NCBI GenBank assembly: GCA_003222895.1
Contig: QHXI01000116.1
Location: 1-64,000 of the forward strand
DNA length: 64,000 bases
DNA from: Acidobacteriota bacterium
Lineage (GTDB): Bacteria; Acidobacteriota; Blastocatellia; Pyrinomonadales; Pyrinomonadaceae
Reading direction: 5' to 3'
Shown: one piece after another, positions 9,172 to 17,952 of the stretch
How positions within the stretch are numbered: the first letter of the stretch is position 1
Layout: each line of letters starts with the position of its first letter
Made by a program: the position numbers and the translations under genes
The notes under the pieces: generated by a model
Databases searched by the model: none
Told to the model about the DNA's origin: nothing
What the model saw: only the letters and a program-made list of their open reading frames with translations

Positions 9172-9390
9172 TCACACTCCGGCGTCTTCTTTCTTCTTGG
9201 TCCACATGCCGGCGATTTGCTGAGCTTCGGCGTAAGTTAGATTGTCATAAATATCCTCGTGCTTCTTTACTACGCCGTTTTCTAATTCGGCCACTTCCCA
9301 ATCGGGCGCTTCGGGATCGGTGCCCGCGCGACCCTCTGACACGCGAATTTCCCAGCTTAGGTTTACGTTTTCTGCTGCGATTTCTTCCAT
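9172..9390 (-). CDS. Small acidic protein of unknown function
   Basis: A 72-residue, charged protein without membrane segments or signal peptide. It contains LSWEIRV, WEVAEL and a C-terminal helix around LTYAEAQQIAGMW. Its position just ahead of pdxH with a 15-base gap suggests co-transcription. The composition is like that of real cytoplasmic proteins rather than a chance frame. No family recognised. Confidence 0.55.
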   Translation of the reverse strand: MEEIAAENVNLSWEIRVSEGRAGTDPEAPDWEVAELENGVVKKHEDIYDNLTYAEAQQIAGMWTKKKEDAGV

Positions 9391-9530
9391 TGGTTTATGC
9401 CTTTTCTAAGTCTTGAGTTGAGCAGAAAGATAATAAACCAAAATGGCGCGGGAAGTCCTGCGCGAATCGAGGACGACCGCTGACTCAGCAGAATTCGTTT
9501 CGTCAAGGTATTATCAACGCTCATTTCGTC

Positions 9531-10925
9531 ATGGCTAATTTAGGAAAATCAGGACTGCCGCTGGTTGCAATCGTCGGACGCCCGAACGTCGGCAAGTCGA
9601 CGCTGTTCAATCGATTGATTGGCGAACGGCGATCGATTGTCGGCGATGAACCCGGCATCACGCGCGATCGAATCTACGGCGAGTCCGAATGGAATGACGT
9701 TCGATTCGCGCTGGTGGACACCGGCGGAATTGTTCCTGATGACGAAGCGATCATTCCCGCGAACATCCTGAAGCAAGCGAGCTTCGCCATTGATGAAGCG
9801 CAAGCGATCGTTTGGGTGGTCGATGCGCGCCAGGGCGTGACGCCTTTGGACGAAGAGTTGGCGCGTTTGTTGCGCGGTACGGGCAAGCGAGTGCTCGTCG
9901 CCGCGAACAAAGCGGACGCGGTGAATTGGGAAAGCGACGCCGGCGAATTCTTTTCGTTCGGATTCGATGATGTGTTTGGAATATCAGCAGAGCATGGAAA
10001 TGGAATCGGAGAGATGCTGGATGCGCTGGTGAGCAGCGGAAGTTGGAAGCTTGAGTCCGAATCGCAAGGTGAAACGGACGCAAGTTATCGACTTGCGCCA
10101 CGAGAACTTCGTCTCGCCATCGTTGGACGCCCGAACGTGGGGAAATCATCTTTGTTGAATCGTTTGCTCGGTGAAGAACGCGCGATTGTCTCGCCGGTTG
10201 CCGGGACGACGCGCGATTCGGTCGACACATTGCTCGAAACTCCGGAACAAAGCTTTCGCTTGATCGACACCGCCGGAATTCGTCGCAAGGGCAAAACGAT
10301 TGCATTGGCTGAGAAACTTTCTGTGATCATGGCGCGCAAAAGTCTGGAGCGCGCCGACGTGGCGATTGTCGTTCTCGATGCTGAAGAGGGAATTGCGGCG
10401 CTTGATGCCGCCATAGCGGGGTACGCCGTTGAAGCCGGCTGCTCGATCATTCTCGCTTTAAACAAGTGGGATGCGCTTGCGAACAAAGAAACCGGAACTG
10501 TCTCAGCATTCGAACGCAAAGTGCGCGACCAGATGAAGTTTCTGAGTTGGGGCGCAGTCGTCACAACGTCGGCACTGACCGGCCAGCGCTTGCAGAAGCT
10601 CTTGCCGCTCGCAATTCGCGCTCACAAAGCGCGCAGCCTGCGCATTCCCACCTCGCGTCTGAATGAATTCTTTGAAAGAGAAATTCGACAGAAGTCGGGC
10701 ATCACTCCAGCCAAGACACACAAAGGATCGCGTCTGCATGTGCAGTACATCACGCAGATCGCCGTACGACCGCCGACGTTTGTGGTGTTCACGGCGGGCG
10801 GTAAAGCAGGCCTGCATTTTTCGTTTCTGCGTCACTTGGAAAATCGTCTGCGCGAAGAGTTCGATTTTTTTGCGACGCCGATCAGAATTGTCGAGCGACA
10901 TAAGTCGCGGAAGCGTCGTCGATGA
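9531..10925 (+). CDS. der: Ribosome biogenesis GTPase Der (EngA)
   Basis: Double-GTPase needed for 50S subunit maturation. The 464 residues hold two G domains and a C-terminal KH-like domain. Domain 1: GRPNVGKSTLFNRL, DTGG, NKAD. Domain 2: GRPNVGKSSLLNRLL, DTAGI, NKWD. The C-terminus is basic (RHKSRKRRR). The stop codon overlaps the tgt start codon in ATGA, indicating translational coupling. Length and motifs are those of a functional enzyme. Confidence 0.97.
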   Translation: MANLGKSGLPLVAIVGRPNVGKSTLFNRLIGERRSIVGDEPGITRDRIYGESEWNDVRFALVDTGGIVPDDEAIIPANILKQASFAIDEAQAIVWVVDARQGVTPLDEELARLLRGTGKRVLVAANKADAVNWESDAGEFFSFGFDDVFGISAEHGNGIGEMLDALVSSGSWKLESESQGETDASYRLAPRELRLAIVGRPNVGKSSLLNRLLGEERAIVSPVAGTTRDSVDTLLETPEQSFRLIDTAGIRRKGKTIALAEKLSVIMARKSLERADVAIVVLDAEEGIAALDAAIAGYAVEAGCSIILALNKWDALANKETGTVSAFERKVRDQMKFLSWGAVVTTSALTGQRLQKLLPLAIRAHKARSLRIPTSRLNEFFEREIRQKSGITPAKTHKGSRLHVQYITQIAVRPPTFVVFTAGGKAGLHFSFLRHLENRLREEFDFFATPIRIVERHKSRKRRR

Positions 10926-12172
10926 CCCACGTGCCACCGCTGGATTTCCATGTTCTCGCACGTGAAGGTGAGGCCCGCACCGCAACGCTCACTACCCGTC
11001 GCGGCGTGATTGAAACTCCGGTCTTCATGCCCGTCGGGACGGCGGGAACGGTGAAGGGAACTCGGTTTGAAGAGCTGGAATCGCCGGATCTCGATGCGCG
11101 GATCATTCTGGGAAACACGTATCACCTTTGGCTGCGGCCCGGCGTTGAAACCATCAAAGCGCTGGGTGGACTGCATAAATTCATCGGGTGGGATCGCGCG
11201 ATGCTGACTGACTCTGGAGGATTTCAGGTTTGGAGTCTTGGCAACCTGCGGAAAATAAGCGAAGAAGGAACCGAGTTTCGTTCGCATCTCGATGGGTCGC
11301 TGCGTTTCCTTTCTCCCGAGATTTCGATGGAAGTTCAGGCGGTGCTCGGGGCAGAAATTGCGATGGCCTTCGATGAGTGTGCGCCGGGTGAAGCAACTCA
11401 CGATGAAGCGCGCGGCAGCATGGACCTGACGCTGCGTTGGGCGAAGCGGTCGAAAGATGCGTTTGAAACATTGCAGGCTGGAGTTCTCCCTCCCCCGCTG
11501 GGGGAGGGTTGGGGCGAGGGTTGGCAGCGCGCTAAGCCCTCACCCCCATCCCCTCTCCCAACTGGAGAGGGGCAAAACGCTGGCACGAGACGGCAGGCGC
11601 TGTTTGGAATCATTCAGGGGACGTCGCATCTCGATCTCAGACGCGAGAGTTTGGAACGGACGGTTGAAATCGGTTTTGACGGCTACGCGATCGGCGGGCT
11701 TAGCGTCGGTGAAGAGAAGCACGTGATGATGGAAGTGATCGAAGAAATCGCGCCGCGGATGCCTGCCGACAAACCAAGATATTTGATGGGCGTCGGGACT
11801 CCGGAGGATTTGATTGAGGCAGTCGGACGCGGTATCGATATGTTCGACTGCGTCCTGCCGACGCGCAATGGTCGCAACGGACAGGCATTCACTTCGCGCG
11901 GCAAGCTGAACATCAAGAATGCCCGCTATGCTATGGATCAAATGCCGCTCGACGAAGCATGCAACTGCTCAGTTTGTCGCCGTCATTCGCGGGCATATAT
12001 TCGCCATCTTTATCAATCGGGAGAGATGCTTGCCAGCATCCTTTTGACCCATCACAATCTGGCGTTCTTCCTTGACACCATGAAGCGTGTCAGGCAAGCT
12101 ATCCGTTCCGATCAATTCGCCCAATTTCGGCGAGAGTACACTGAGCAATTAAGCTCCGGATTGGAAGCTTAA
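10922..12172 (+). CDS. tgt: tRNA-guanine transglycosylase with in-frame repeat insertion
   Basis: Exchanges guanine-34 of target tRNAs for a queuosine precursor. Conserved parts: DSGGFQVWSL, FGIIQG, GGLSVGE, the nucleophile aspartate in FDCVLPTRNGRNG, and the zinc ligands in CNCSVCRRH with a later His. Between ETLQAG and RRQALFG about 34 proline/glycine-rich residues (about 188-221) are inserted that the family lacks. They are encoded by a CCCTC/GAGGG double-hairpin repeat of 102 bases. The insertion lies in a surface loop before the IIQG motif, so activity may persist. The gene overlaps der by four bases and precedes yajC-secD-secF, a common order. Confidence 0.95.
   Translation: MTHVPPLDFHVLAREGEARTATLTTRRGVIETPVFMPVGTAGTVKGTRFEELESPDLDARIILGNTYHLWLRPGVETIKALGGLHKFIGWDRAMLTDSGGFQVWSLGNLRKISEEGTEFRSHLDGSLRFLSPEISMEVQAVLGAEIAMAFDECAPGEATHDEARGSMDLTLRWAKRSKDAFETLQAGVLPPPLGEGWGEGWQRAKPSPPSPLPTGEGQNAGTRRQALFGIIQGTSHLDLRRESLERTVEIGFDGYAIGGLSVGEEKHVMMEVIEEIAPRMPADKPRYLMGVGTPEDLIEAVGRGIDMFDCVLPTRNGRNGQAFTSRGKLNIKNARYAMDQMPLDEACNCSVCRRHSRAYIRHLYQSGEMLASILLTHHNLAFFLDTMKRVRQAIRSDQFAQFRREYTEQLSSGLEA
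11482..11583. repeat. CCCTC/GAGGG double-hairpin element inserted in tgt
   Basis: A 102-base insertion made of two small hairpins (CCCTCCCCC-GCT-GGGGGAGGG and CCCTCTCC-CAACTG-GAGAGGGG) joined by arms that also pair with each other. GCTGG occurs just before (11477-11481) and as the last five bases (11579-11583), like a target duplication. Its length is a multiple of three and both tgt sides stay in frame. Related copies lie at 25751 and 63311. Confidence 0.85.
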
Positions 12173-12174
12173 TT

Positions 12175-12196
12175 CGCGTTTCTGCGAACGCGTTTT
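12175..12196 (+). terminator. Weak terminator-like hairpin between tgt and yajC
   Basis: CGCGTT (12175-12180) pairs with AACGCG (12187-12192) and is followed by TTTT. The stem is only six bases, so it may attenuate rather than stop transcription into yajC. Confidence 0.4.
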
Positions 12197-12237
12197 CTAA
12201 ACCGCAGCCGGCATTCATTGGACCTAAGGAACTTAGA

Positions 12238-12537
12238 TTGACAGCACACTTATTTCTCTTTCAAGGCGCAGGAGGTTTCGGGTTCCTCATCCCGATGATT
12301 CTGGTGTTCGGCGTTTTTTACCTTCTGCTGATTCGGCCGCAACAGCGAAAGCAAAAACAACTGCAGGAAACGGTCTCGCAACTGAAAGCCGGCGACAAAG
12401 TGATTACCACCGGCGGAATTGTTGGCGTAATTACCGCGGTTCGCGACACTAGTTTTCTGATCCGAAGCGCGGAAAAAACCATTTTGGAAATTGCACGCAC
12501 GGCAGTCGCCGGAGTCGATTCAGAAGAGAAGAAGTAG
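12238..12537 (+). CDS. yajC: Preprotein translocase auxiliary subunit YajC
   Basis: Small inner-membrane partner of SecDF. The 99-residue protein has one transmembrane helix (about residues 10-30, FGFLIPMILVFGVFYLLL), then RPQQRKQKQLQE and a compact domain with GDKVITTGGIVGVI, the YajC signature. The start is TTG (12238), with AAGGA upstream; no ATG fits. It is nine bases ahead of secD. Confidence 0.95.
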   Translation: MTAHLFLFQGAGGFGFLIPMILVFGVFYLLLIRPQQRKQKQLQETVSQLKAGDKVITTGGIVGVITAVRDTSFLIRSAEKTILEIARTAVAGVDSEEKK

Positions 12538-12546
12538 CCAGGTTTT

Positions 12547-14256
12547 ATGAAGAAGCGAAATTTGCTCCAGCGGGCGATTATCATCGGCATCGTTACGGTT
12601 GTGGGTTTTTATATCGTGATCGGCCCTCATGGTCGTCGGCCTCACTTGAACGATCTGAAGTGGTCGGGCATCAAAGCCAACCTTGAGAATAACATTCATC
12701 TCGGTCTCGATCTCAAAGGCGGATCGCATTTGGTGATGCGCGTCAAGACCGAGGAGTATCTGAAGCGGCTGACTGAGGACAACGCAATCGCGGCCCAAAA
12801 CACCGCCAAAGAAGCGGGATTTGAAGTTAAGGAAGCGCATGCCGAAACTTCGAGCGGAAGTTATCGGGTGTTTTTGCAAGCCACCGATCCATCCAAGGTC
12901 AAAGATATTCGCGATGCCGTCGAGAAGAAAGTAGATCTCGGCGACCGCGCCGGCTGGTCATTTTCTACTTCTGGGGACGTAATTAGCTGGAGTCTGACCG
13001 GGGCGCAGCAAGTTGCGTTGGCCCAGCAGGCCACTGAGCAGGCGTTCAAGATCATCGATAGCCGGATCAATGCGGTCGGGGTCGCCGAACCCACCCTGCA
13101 ATACCACGGCGGACAGAATTCGCATGAAATTCTCCTGCAGATGCCGGGCATCCAGGATCCTGAGCACGTCAAGCAATTACTTGCAGGGCAATCACATCTC
13201 GAGCTGGTGCACGTCATTAGTCCTGCCAACCCCGCTCCATATCAGACGTATTCCACCAAAGAAGAAGCGATGGCATCGCTCAACAGCGGCGGCAAGACTC
13301 CGGCAAATCGGCGCGTCCTTCGTGATACAGAGAGAGCCGACGTGACGACGACACCAGATGCAAACGCGAACGCCCCCAAACCACAAAAGTGGGTAGTGGT
13401 CGAATCCCCCGCGATTATCGATGGCATCGATCTACGATCGGCGCAGGCTATTTCTGAACGTGCCGGCGGGGATAAATATCAAATTACTTTCTCGCTGAAG
13501 AAAAACGGCGCGGACAAGTTTGGCGCGTGGACCGGCGCGAACATCAACGAGTACATGGGCGTTGTGCTTAACGACGAAGTGAAGTCGATCGCTTTTATCA
13601 AGTCGCAGATTTTCGATCAGGGCGAAATCACCGGCAACTTTACCAAAGAGCAGGGCGAAGATTTGGCGTTGACACTCCGGTCCGGCGCGCTGCCTGCGCC
13701 GATCGAGTATTCGGAAGAGCGCACCGTCGGACCAAGCCTCGGTCAGGATTCGATTCGTTCCGGTGTGCGAGCGTCGTTGCTTGGGTTGACCCTGGTGGTG
13801 CTTTTCATGCTTGTTTATTATCGAGGTTCCGGCATCAACGCGATCGTGGCTTTACTGCTTAACATGGTGCTGATGCTTGCTGGCCTGATCGTTTTTGGCG
13901 CGACGCTGACGCTGCCAGGTATTGCGGGCATCATCCTTACCATTGGCATGGCCGTGGACTCGAACGTTCTCATCTTCGAGCGTATTCGCGAGGAGATGCG
14001 GTCCGGAAAGACAATTCCCTCGGCGATTGAACAGGGGTTCGCGCACGCCTTCGTGACGATCATCGACACGCACGTGACTACGATTGTCTCATCGTTATTT
14101 CTGTACGCGTTTGGCGTAGGTCCCATCCGCGGCTTCGCGGTCACGCTGGTGCTCGGCTTGCTCGTCAATTTGTTCTCGGCAGTTTATGTTTCGCGAACGA
14201 TTTTCATGTGGCTGCTCTCGCGTAGAGGCAGACGCGTCGAATCGTTAAGCATCTGA
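12547..14256 (+). CDS. secD: Protein translocase subunit SecD
   Basis: Inner-membrane RND-type subunit that uses proton motive force to drive late steps of Sec export. 569 residues: TM1 near residues 10-27, LGLDLKGGSHLVM at the start of the large periplasmic P1 domain, then the C-terminal five-helix core from about residue 400, including the TM4 region GMAVDSNVLIFERIREE. It is nine bases after yajC and 19 before secF, a standard operon. Confidence 0.97.
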   Translation: MKKRNLLQRAIIIGIVTVVGFYIVIGPHGRRPHLNDLKWSGIKANLENNIHLGLDLKGGSHLVMRVKTEEYLKRLTEDNAIAAQNTAKEAGFEVKEAHAETSSGSYRVFLQATDPSKVKDIRDAVEKKVDLGDRAGWSFSTSGDVISWSLTGAQQVALAQQATEQAFKIIDSRINAVGVAEPTLQYHGGQNSHEILLQMPGIQDPEHVKQLLAGQSHLELVHVISPANPAPYQTYSTKEEAMASLNSGGKTPANRRVLRDTERADVTTTPDANANAPKPQKWVVVESPAIIDGIDLRSAQAISERAGGDKYQITFSLKKNGADKFGAWTGANINEYMGVVLNDEVKSIAFIKSQIFDQGEITGNFTKEQGEDLALTLRSGALPAPIEYSEERTVGPSLGQDSIRSGVRASLLGLTLVVLFMLVYYRGSGINAIVALLLNMVLMLAGLIVFGATLTLPGIAGIILTIGMAVDSNVLIFERIREEMRSGKTIPSAIEQGFAHAFVTIIDTHVTTIVSSLFLYAFGVGPIRGFAVTLVLGLLVNLFSAVYVSRTIFMWLLSRRGRRVESLSI

Positions 14257-14275
14257 CTTGTAGAAGTTAATTTTC

Positions 14276-15373
14276 ATGGTCCGATTATTTCATGACGTAA
14301 AGATCGACTGGCTCGGCAAGCGCCGGTTCTTCATCGGTTTATCGATTCTGCTGATGCTGGCCGGCATGGGCACCGCGCTTTACCGCCACAAGGTTCATCC
14401 GGGCGGGACTGACGCCTTTAACCTCGGGGTCGATTTCAAAGGTGGAACGGTGGTCACCGCAAGATTCAAACAACCGCCCTCCGTCGATCAACTTCGTTCA
14501 GCAATTAATGCCGCCGGCATTCGGGACGCGATTATCCAGCCCGTCCTCGATAAGCAAGGTATGTTCCTCATCAAAGTTCCACATCAGGGCTCAGAAGAGG
14601 TCAGTTCTGAAAGCCAGGCTGGCGTAGATTCGGCCCGCGACAACGTGCGAAAGGCACTCAATACGTTTGGTCGGGAAGCCGAGCCGACAAAGACTCTCGA
14701 AGCGGACGGGACGGCAGGCTATAAGATCGAAGGCACTGACGCGGTCGGCCAGGTCGCCAGTAAACAATTGCGCACACAGGCCATCGCCGTCACTGTCGCG
14801 GCGCTGATCGGGATGCTTCTCTTCATCGCGTTTCGATTCGAGTGGACTTACGGCGCGGCTGCCGTCGTCGCAGTTTTTCATACGGTGCTTGTGACGCTCG
14901 GCCTCTTTTCTATCTTTCAAATTGAGATCAATTTGACTGTGATTGCGGCGCTGCTGACTTTGGTCGGCTTCGACGTGAACGATTCGATCGTAATCTTCGA
15001 TCGCATTCGCGAGAATCGAAAGCTGTACCGTCGCATGAGTCTGTATGATGTGACGAATCTCTCGATCAACCAGACACTGTCGCGGACAGTGATCACTTCG
15101 GGTTTGGTCTTTCTTTCTGTCGTGTCGCTGGTATTGTTGGGCGGTGAAACGCTCAGACCGTTCTCGCTAGCCCTGCTAATGGGAATTGTGTTTGGAACTT
15201 ACGACACAATCGCCGTTGCTGGTCCGTTGATGGTCTGGTGGGAGAGACGCGTTGAGGCTGCGAACCGCGCGGTCGCCGCGAAACAGCGAGGAACCGGCGC
15301 ACTGTCGACGCGAAATTCAGCGCGCGCGAATCGCCGTCCGGACGGCGTTGGCAAGCCTTCCAAGGCTGCGTGA
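14276..15373 (+). CDS. secF: Protein translocase subunit SecF
   Basis: Partner of SecD. 365 residues with TM1 near 18-37, NLGVDFKGGTVV in the periplasmic domain, and a C-terminal membrane core holding VGFDVNDSIVIFDRIREN, the conserved TM4 motif. The last 35 residues are a basic, alanine- and arginine-rich tail. No gene follows within 370 bases, so this probably ends the yajC-secDF transcript. Confidence 0.97.
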   Translation: MVRLFHDVKIDWLGKRRFFIGLSILLMLAGMGTALYRHKVHPGGTDAFNLGVDFKGGTVVTARFKQPPSVDQLRSAINAAGIRDAIIQPVLDKQGMFLIKVPHQGSEEVSSESQAGVDSARDNVRKALNTFGREAEPTKTLEADGTAGYKIEGTDAVGQVASKQLRTQAIAVTVAALIGMLLFIAFRFEWTYGAAAVVAVFHTVLVTLGLFSIFQIEINLTVIAALLTLVGFDVNDSIVIFDRIRENRKLYRRMSLYDVTNLSINQTLSRTVITSGLVFLSVVSLVLLGGETLRPFSLALLMGIVFGTYDTIAVAGPLMVWWERRVEAANRAVAAKQRGTGALSTRNSARANRRPDGVGKPSKAA

Positions 15374-15746
15374 GCCGGGAACAAATCTGTATTCTTGGGA
15401 ATCTAATCATTCGTCTTTGGGTGGTTGACAACGTCCGCAACTGACCAACGAGAAGACGGCTTTTCACTTGGTTTGTTCTTGACTTTGCAAGTAATTGCGG
15501 CATAGACTGCGTCCGTTGCTGGCCAATTGAATATGTTCGTTACGGTGCCCTTGCTCGCGAATGGGACGCAGCGGCTTGTATTGTCCAGATGGCCAGTTTC
15601 TTTGTATCTCGCAGAGCGGTTGGTCACGACGTGGACACAGAAACCGGGCCGCTGATTCCTCTTCATGTTGCATTAATGGGTTTGATCGACGGTCTGATCG
15701 GACTCTAGTCGACCCAATTGGCGCCGAATTTGGGAGGACAGAAAGA
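15374..15746. other. 373-base intergenic region before tonB
   Basis: No convincing gene. Open frames of about 60-120 codons exist on both strands but have cysteine- and arginine-rich, non-protein-like composition and no ribosome binding site. A TTGACT at about 15479 has no well-spaced -10 box. The tonB promoter presumably lies here. Confidence 0.5.
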
Positions 15747-16529
15747 ATGTTCGAACACTTAGTCGAGTCGGGATCGCATACCGAAGATATTAAGCGCAAG
15801 GGTGGATTTCTTCTCGGATTCACCATCGTCTACGTCGTTCTGATTCTAGTGGGCGCTGTCGCGGGAATTATGCTGGCGACGGCCAATATTGATCAGCAGA
15901 CCCTTGAACTGACGGCGCTAATTGCTCCGGTTCCGGTCCCGCAACAGCAACAACAAAAACAGGAAGCCAAACCTGAAAAGGTCGAGCTCAGCAAGAACGT
16001 TGACGTGCGCAAAGAATTGATCGCCGATGTTTCTCGCGCCGACCTGGTGCCGAAAGAAATTTCAGCTAAGGCCAGCGACATCCCGCCGGTGCGCAAGGGC
16101 GTTGTGACGATGCAGGGTTCCAGCAACTCGAACGCGATCGCGCCAGTCGCCCCAGGTACCGGAACCGGTCAGTTTATTTCAGCGCCAACCAGAGTTGAAA
16201 CCAACGATGAACCGCCACCGCCACCTGCACCCAAGCCAACTCCGCACGCTCCGATTTCGGGTGGCGTTCTCAATGGTAAAGCCATTCACCTGGTAACACC
16301 GCCGTATCCGGCGATCGCGCGCAGCGCGCACGCTTCGGGTTCGGTGCAGGTGCAGGTCTTGATTGACGAGAATGGCAACGTGATGTCCGCGCACGCCGTG
16401 TCAGGTCATCCCCTATTGCAAGCAGCGGCAGTCGCAGCGGCGCGCGCTTCGAAATTCACGCCCACGAAACTCTCAGGACAGCCTGTGAAGGTCAATGGCG
16501 TAATCATCTACAACTTTGTAGCGCAGTAA
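15747..16529 (+). CDS. tonB: TonB family energy transducer
   Basis: Links the inner-membrane ExbB/ExbD motor to outer-membrane receptors. The ATG at 15747 follows GGGAGGACAGAA, a good ribosome binding site, giving 260 residues. Order: a short cytoplasmic N-terminus, a transmembrane helix (about 22-45), a glutamine/lysine/proline-rich periplasmic spacer with PPPPPAPKPTPH, then the C-terminal TonB domain (HLVTPPYPAIARSA to IIYNF). It heads the tonB-exbB-exbD-exbD cluster. No TonB-dependent receptor is in the window. Confidence 0.92.
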   Translation: MFEHLVESGSHTEDIKRKGGFLLGFTIVYVVLILVGAVAGIMLATANIDQQTLELTALIAPVPVPQQQQQKQEAKPEKVELSKNVDVRKELIADVSRADLVPKEISAKASDIPPVRKGVVTMQGSSNSNAIAPVAPGTGTGQFISAPTRVETNDEPPPPPAPKPTPHAPISGGVLNGKAIHLVTPPYPAIARSAHASGSVQVQVLIDENGNVMSAHAVSGHPLLQAAAVAAARASKFTPTKLSGQPVKVNGVIIYNFVAQ

Positions 16530-16538
16530 GGGTTGAAC

Positions 16539-16565
16539 GCGCTGGTCGCCAAAAGTGGCCAGCGC
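16539..16565 (+). promoter_or_regulatory. Intercistronic hairpin between tonB and exbB
   Basis: GCGCTGG (16539-16545) pairs with CCAGCGC (16559-16565) around a loop holding CCAAAAGTGG. There is no T-run, so it is more likely an mRNA processing, stability or attenuation element than a full terminator. Confidence 0.4.
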
Positions 16566-16624
16566 TTCGCGTCCTAAGTGCCAGTCAGAAATACAGTAAT
16601 CAAAAACTTTGTGGAGGAGTTACC

Positions 16625-17119
16625 GTGACTATTTTGACAACCATCCTCGGAACGAAAGCGATGGGCTTTCTTCTGTTTCTCTTGCAGACGCCGAGCCCGT
16701 CCGCCGCGCAAGCGGGCGGTACTGAATTCACTATTACCGAAATGGTGAAGAACATGGGACCCGTGGCGATAACGGTGGTGATCATTCTGCTGATCATGTC
16801 TGTCTATTCGATCGCGATCATGGTCGAGCGTTACCTGACTTACACGGCGGCGAAAAAGCAGTCTCGCGAATTTGCGCCCCGTGTGGCCCAGGCGTTGAAG
16901 AACAACCGTATCGAAGAGGCCATCAATATCAGCGACAAGCATCGCAAGTCGCATCTGGCAATGGTGGTCAACAGCGGCCTGCAGGAGTTTCGCGCCCACG
17001 AACAGTCGAGCGATATTTCAGGCGAGGAAATCGAAGCCTCCAAGCTATCGGTTCGACGGCGCCGTTCGTCGGACTATTCGGTACCGTGTTCGGCATCATC
17101 AACGCGTTCCGGGGCATGA
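16625..17119 (+). CDS. exbB: ExbB/TolQ family motor subunit, 5' part of a broken gene
   Basis: N-terminal part of the proton-channel subunit of the Ton motor. A GTG start (16625) follows GGAGGAGT. The frame gives a helix (about residues 45-70, TVVIILLIMSVYSIAIMVER) and a cytoplasmic domain to about residue 140 (GEEIEASK at 17021-17044). After that it reads nonsense (SVRRRRSSDYSV) to a stop. The family continues in another frame from 17047. Compared with homologues, about 20-25 residues between EASK and GSTAPFVG are also missing. The lesion looks like a deletion of about 70 bases that is not a multiple of three. Confidence 0.85.
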   Translation: MTILTTILGTKAMGFLLFLLQTPSPSAAQAGGTEFTITEMVKNMGPVAITVVIILLIMSVYSIAIMVERYLTYTAAKKQSREFAPRVAQALKNNRIEEAINISDKHRKSHLAMVVNSGLQEFRAHEQSSDISGEEIEASKLSVRRRRSSDYSVPCSASSTRSGA

Positions 17120-17334
17120 AGAACGCCGAGACAGCCGGTATTGCGGCGGTGGCCGGCGGTATTTCTGAGGCGTTGTTTACGACGGCGCTTGGTCTGGTCG
17201 TCGCGGTCCCGGCAGTGTGGCTATTTAATTATTTCACGGGCAAAGTGGACGGCTTCGTGGTCGAGATGGACAACTCGGCGTCAGAGCTGGTTGACTATTT
17301 CATCAAGAATCGGACCAAGCAACTTAATCCGTAG
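17086..17334 (+). CDS. exbB: ExbB/TolQ family motor subunit, 3' part of a broken gene
   Basis: C-terminal half of the same ExbB protein in a shifted frame. The coding signal begins before the ATG at 17086: from 17047 the frame reads IGSTAPFVGLFGTVFGIINA, the conserved second-helix motif, followed by GGISEALFTTALGLVVAVPA in the third helix. The part upstream of 17086 lacks a start codon, so this half would not be made as a complete protein. Everything downstream of the break is well conserved, which argues for a recent lesion or a sequence error. Confidence 0.8.
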   Translation: MFGIINAFRGMKNAETAGIAAVAGGISEALFTTALGLVVAVPAVWLFNYFTGKVDGFVVEMDNSASELVDYFIKNRTKQLNP

Positions 17335-17422
17335 TCGATGGGTGAACGGAGGTCTCGGGCGAGGGAGTGATTCCGCGTCGCGGCCTTGCGTATTTCGGCT
17401 GAGACGATAAGGAGAGTGTTTT

Positions 17423-17890
17423 ATGGGAATGCAGACTGGCGGCGGCGGCGGCGGCGGATTGCAGTCAGAGATTAACGTCACGCCGATGGTCGACGTTATG
17501 CTGGTACTGCTGATCATCTTCATGGTGGTCACGCCGTTCCTGCAACAAGGCATCCAGGTCGCTATTCCGCGCGAGATGAGAAACCCGGACGAAGATCAGG
17601 CCATCAACAAGGAGTCCGCGGTGATCATCTCTGTTCCGAAGGATGGCGATTACTACCTCGGGAAAAAGAAAGTCAATCTTGACGATCTGAAGTCGGCGGT
17701 CGAAAAGGCGCTGTCAAACAAAAAGGAAGAAGACAAGATCGTCTATATCAAGAGCGGCATCGACGTCAGCTACGGCGAAGTCGTGAAGGTAATCAACGCT
17801 GTTCGCGAAAAGGGCGTCGATAAGATTGGCCTCGTCGCTGATAAGAAGAAAGGCAAAGGCGCTGCTGCGGCGCCCGCGCCGGCAACCTAA
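17423..17890 (+). CDS. exbD: Biopolymer transport protein ExbD/TolR, first copy
   Basis: 155-residue ExbD-type stator partner. AAGGAG lies upstream of the ATG. The N-terminus has a run of glycines, then one transmembrane helix (about 22-43) with INVTPMVDVMLVLLIIFMVV; the conserved aspartate in MVDVMLVLL carries protons. The rest is a periplasmic domain. A second, different exbD follows 62 bases downstream. Confidence 0.93.
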   Translation: MGMQTGGGGGGGLQSEINVTPMVDVMLVLLIIFMVVTPFLQQGIQVAIPREMRNPDEDQAINKESAVIISVPKDGDYYLGKKKVNLDDLKSAVEKALSNKKEEDKIVYIKSGIDVSYGEVVKVINAVREKGVDKIGLVADKKKGKGAAAAPAPAT

Positions 17891-17952
17891 GGGAAAACAA
17901 ATTCGGAGCGCACTCTAATTCACTGTGCTACCGTTCGATTTGAGGTAAGTTT

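Noticed and set aside
15561-15746. N-terminal extension of tonB
   Set aside because: A strong ribosome binding site precedes ATG 15747 and the extension is Cys/Arg-rich with no TonB-like sequence.
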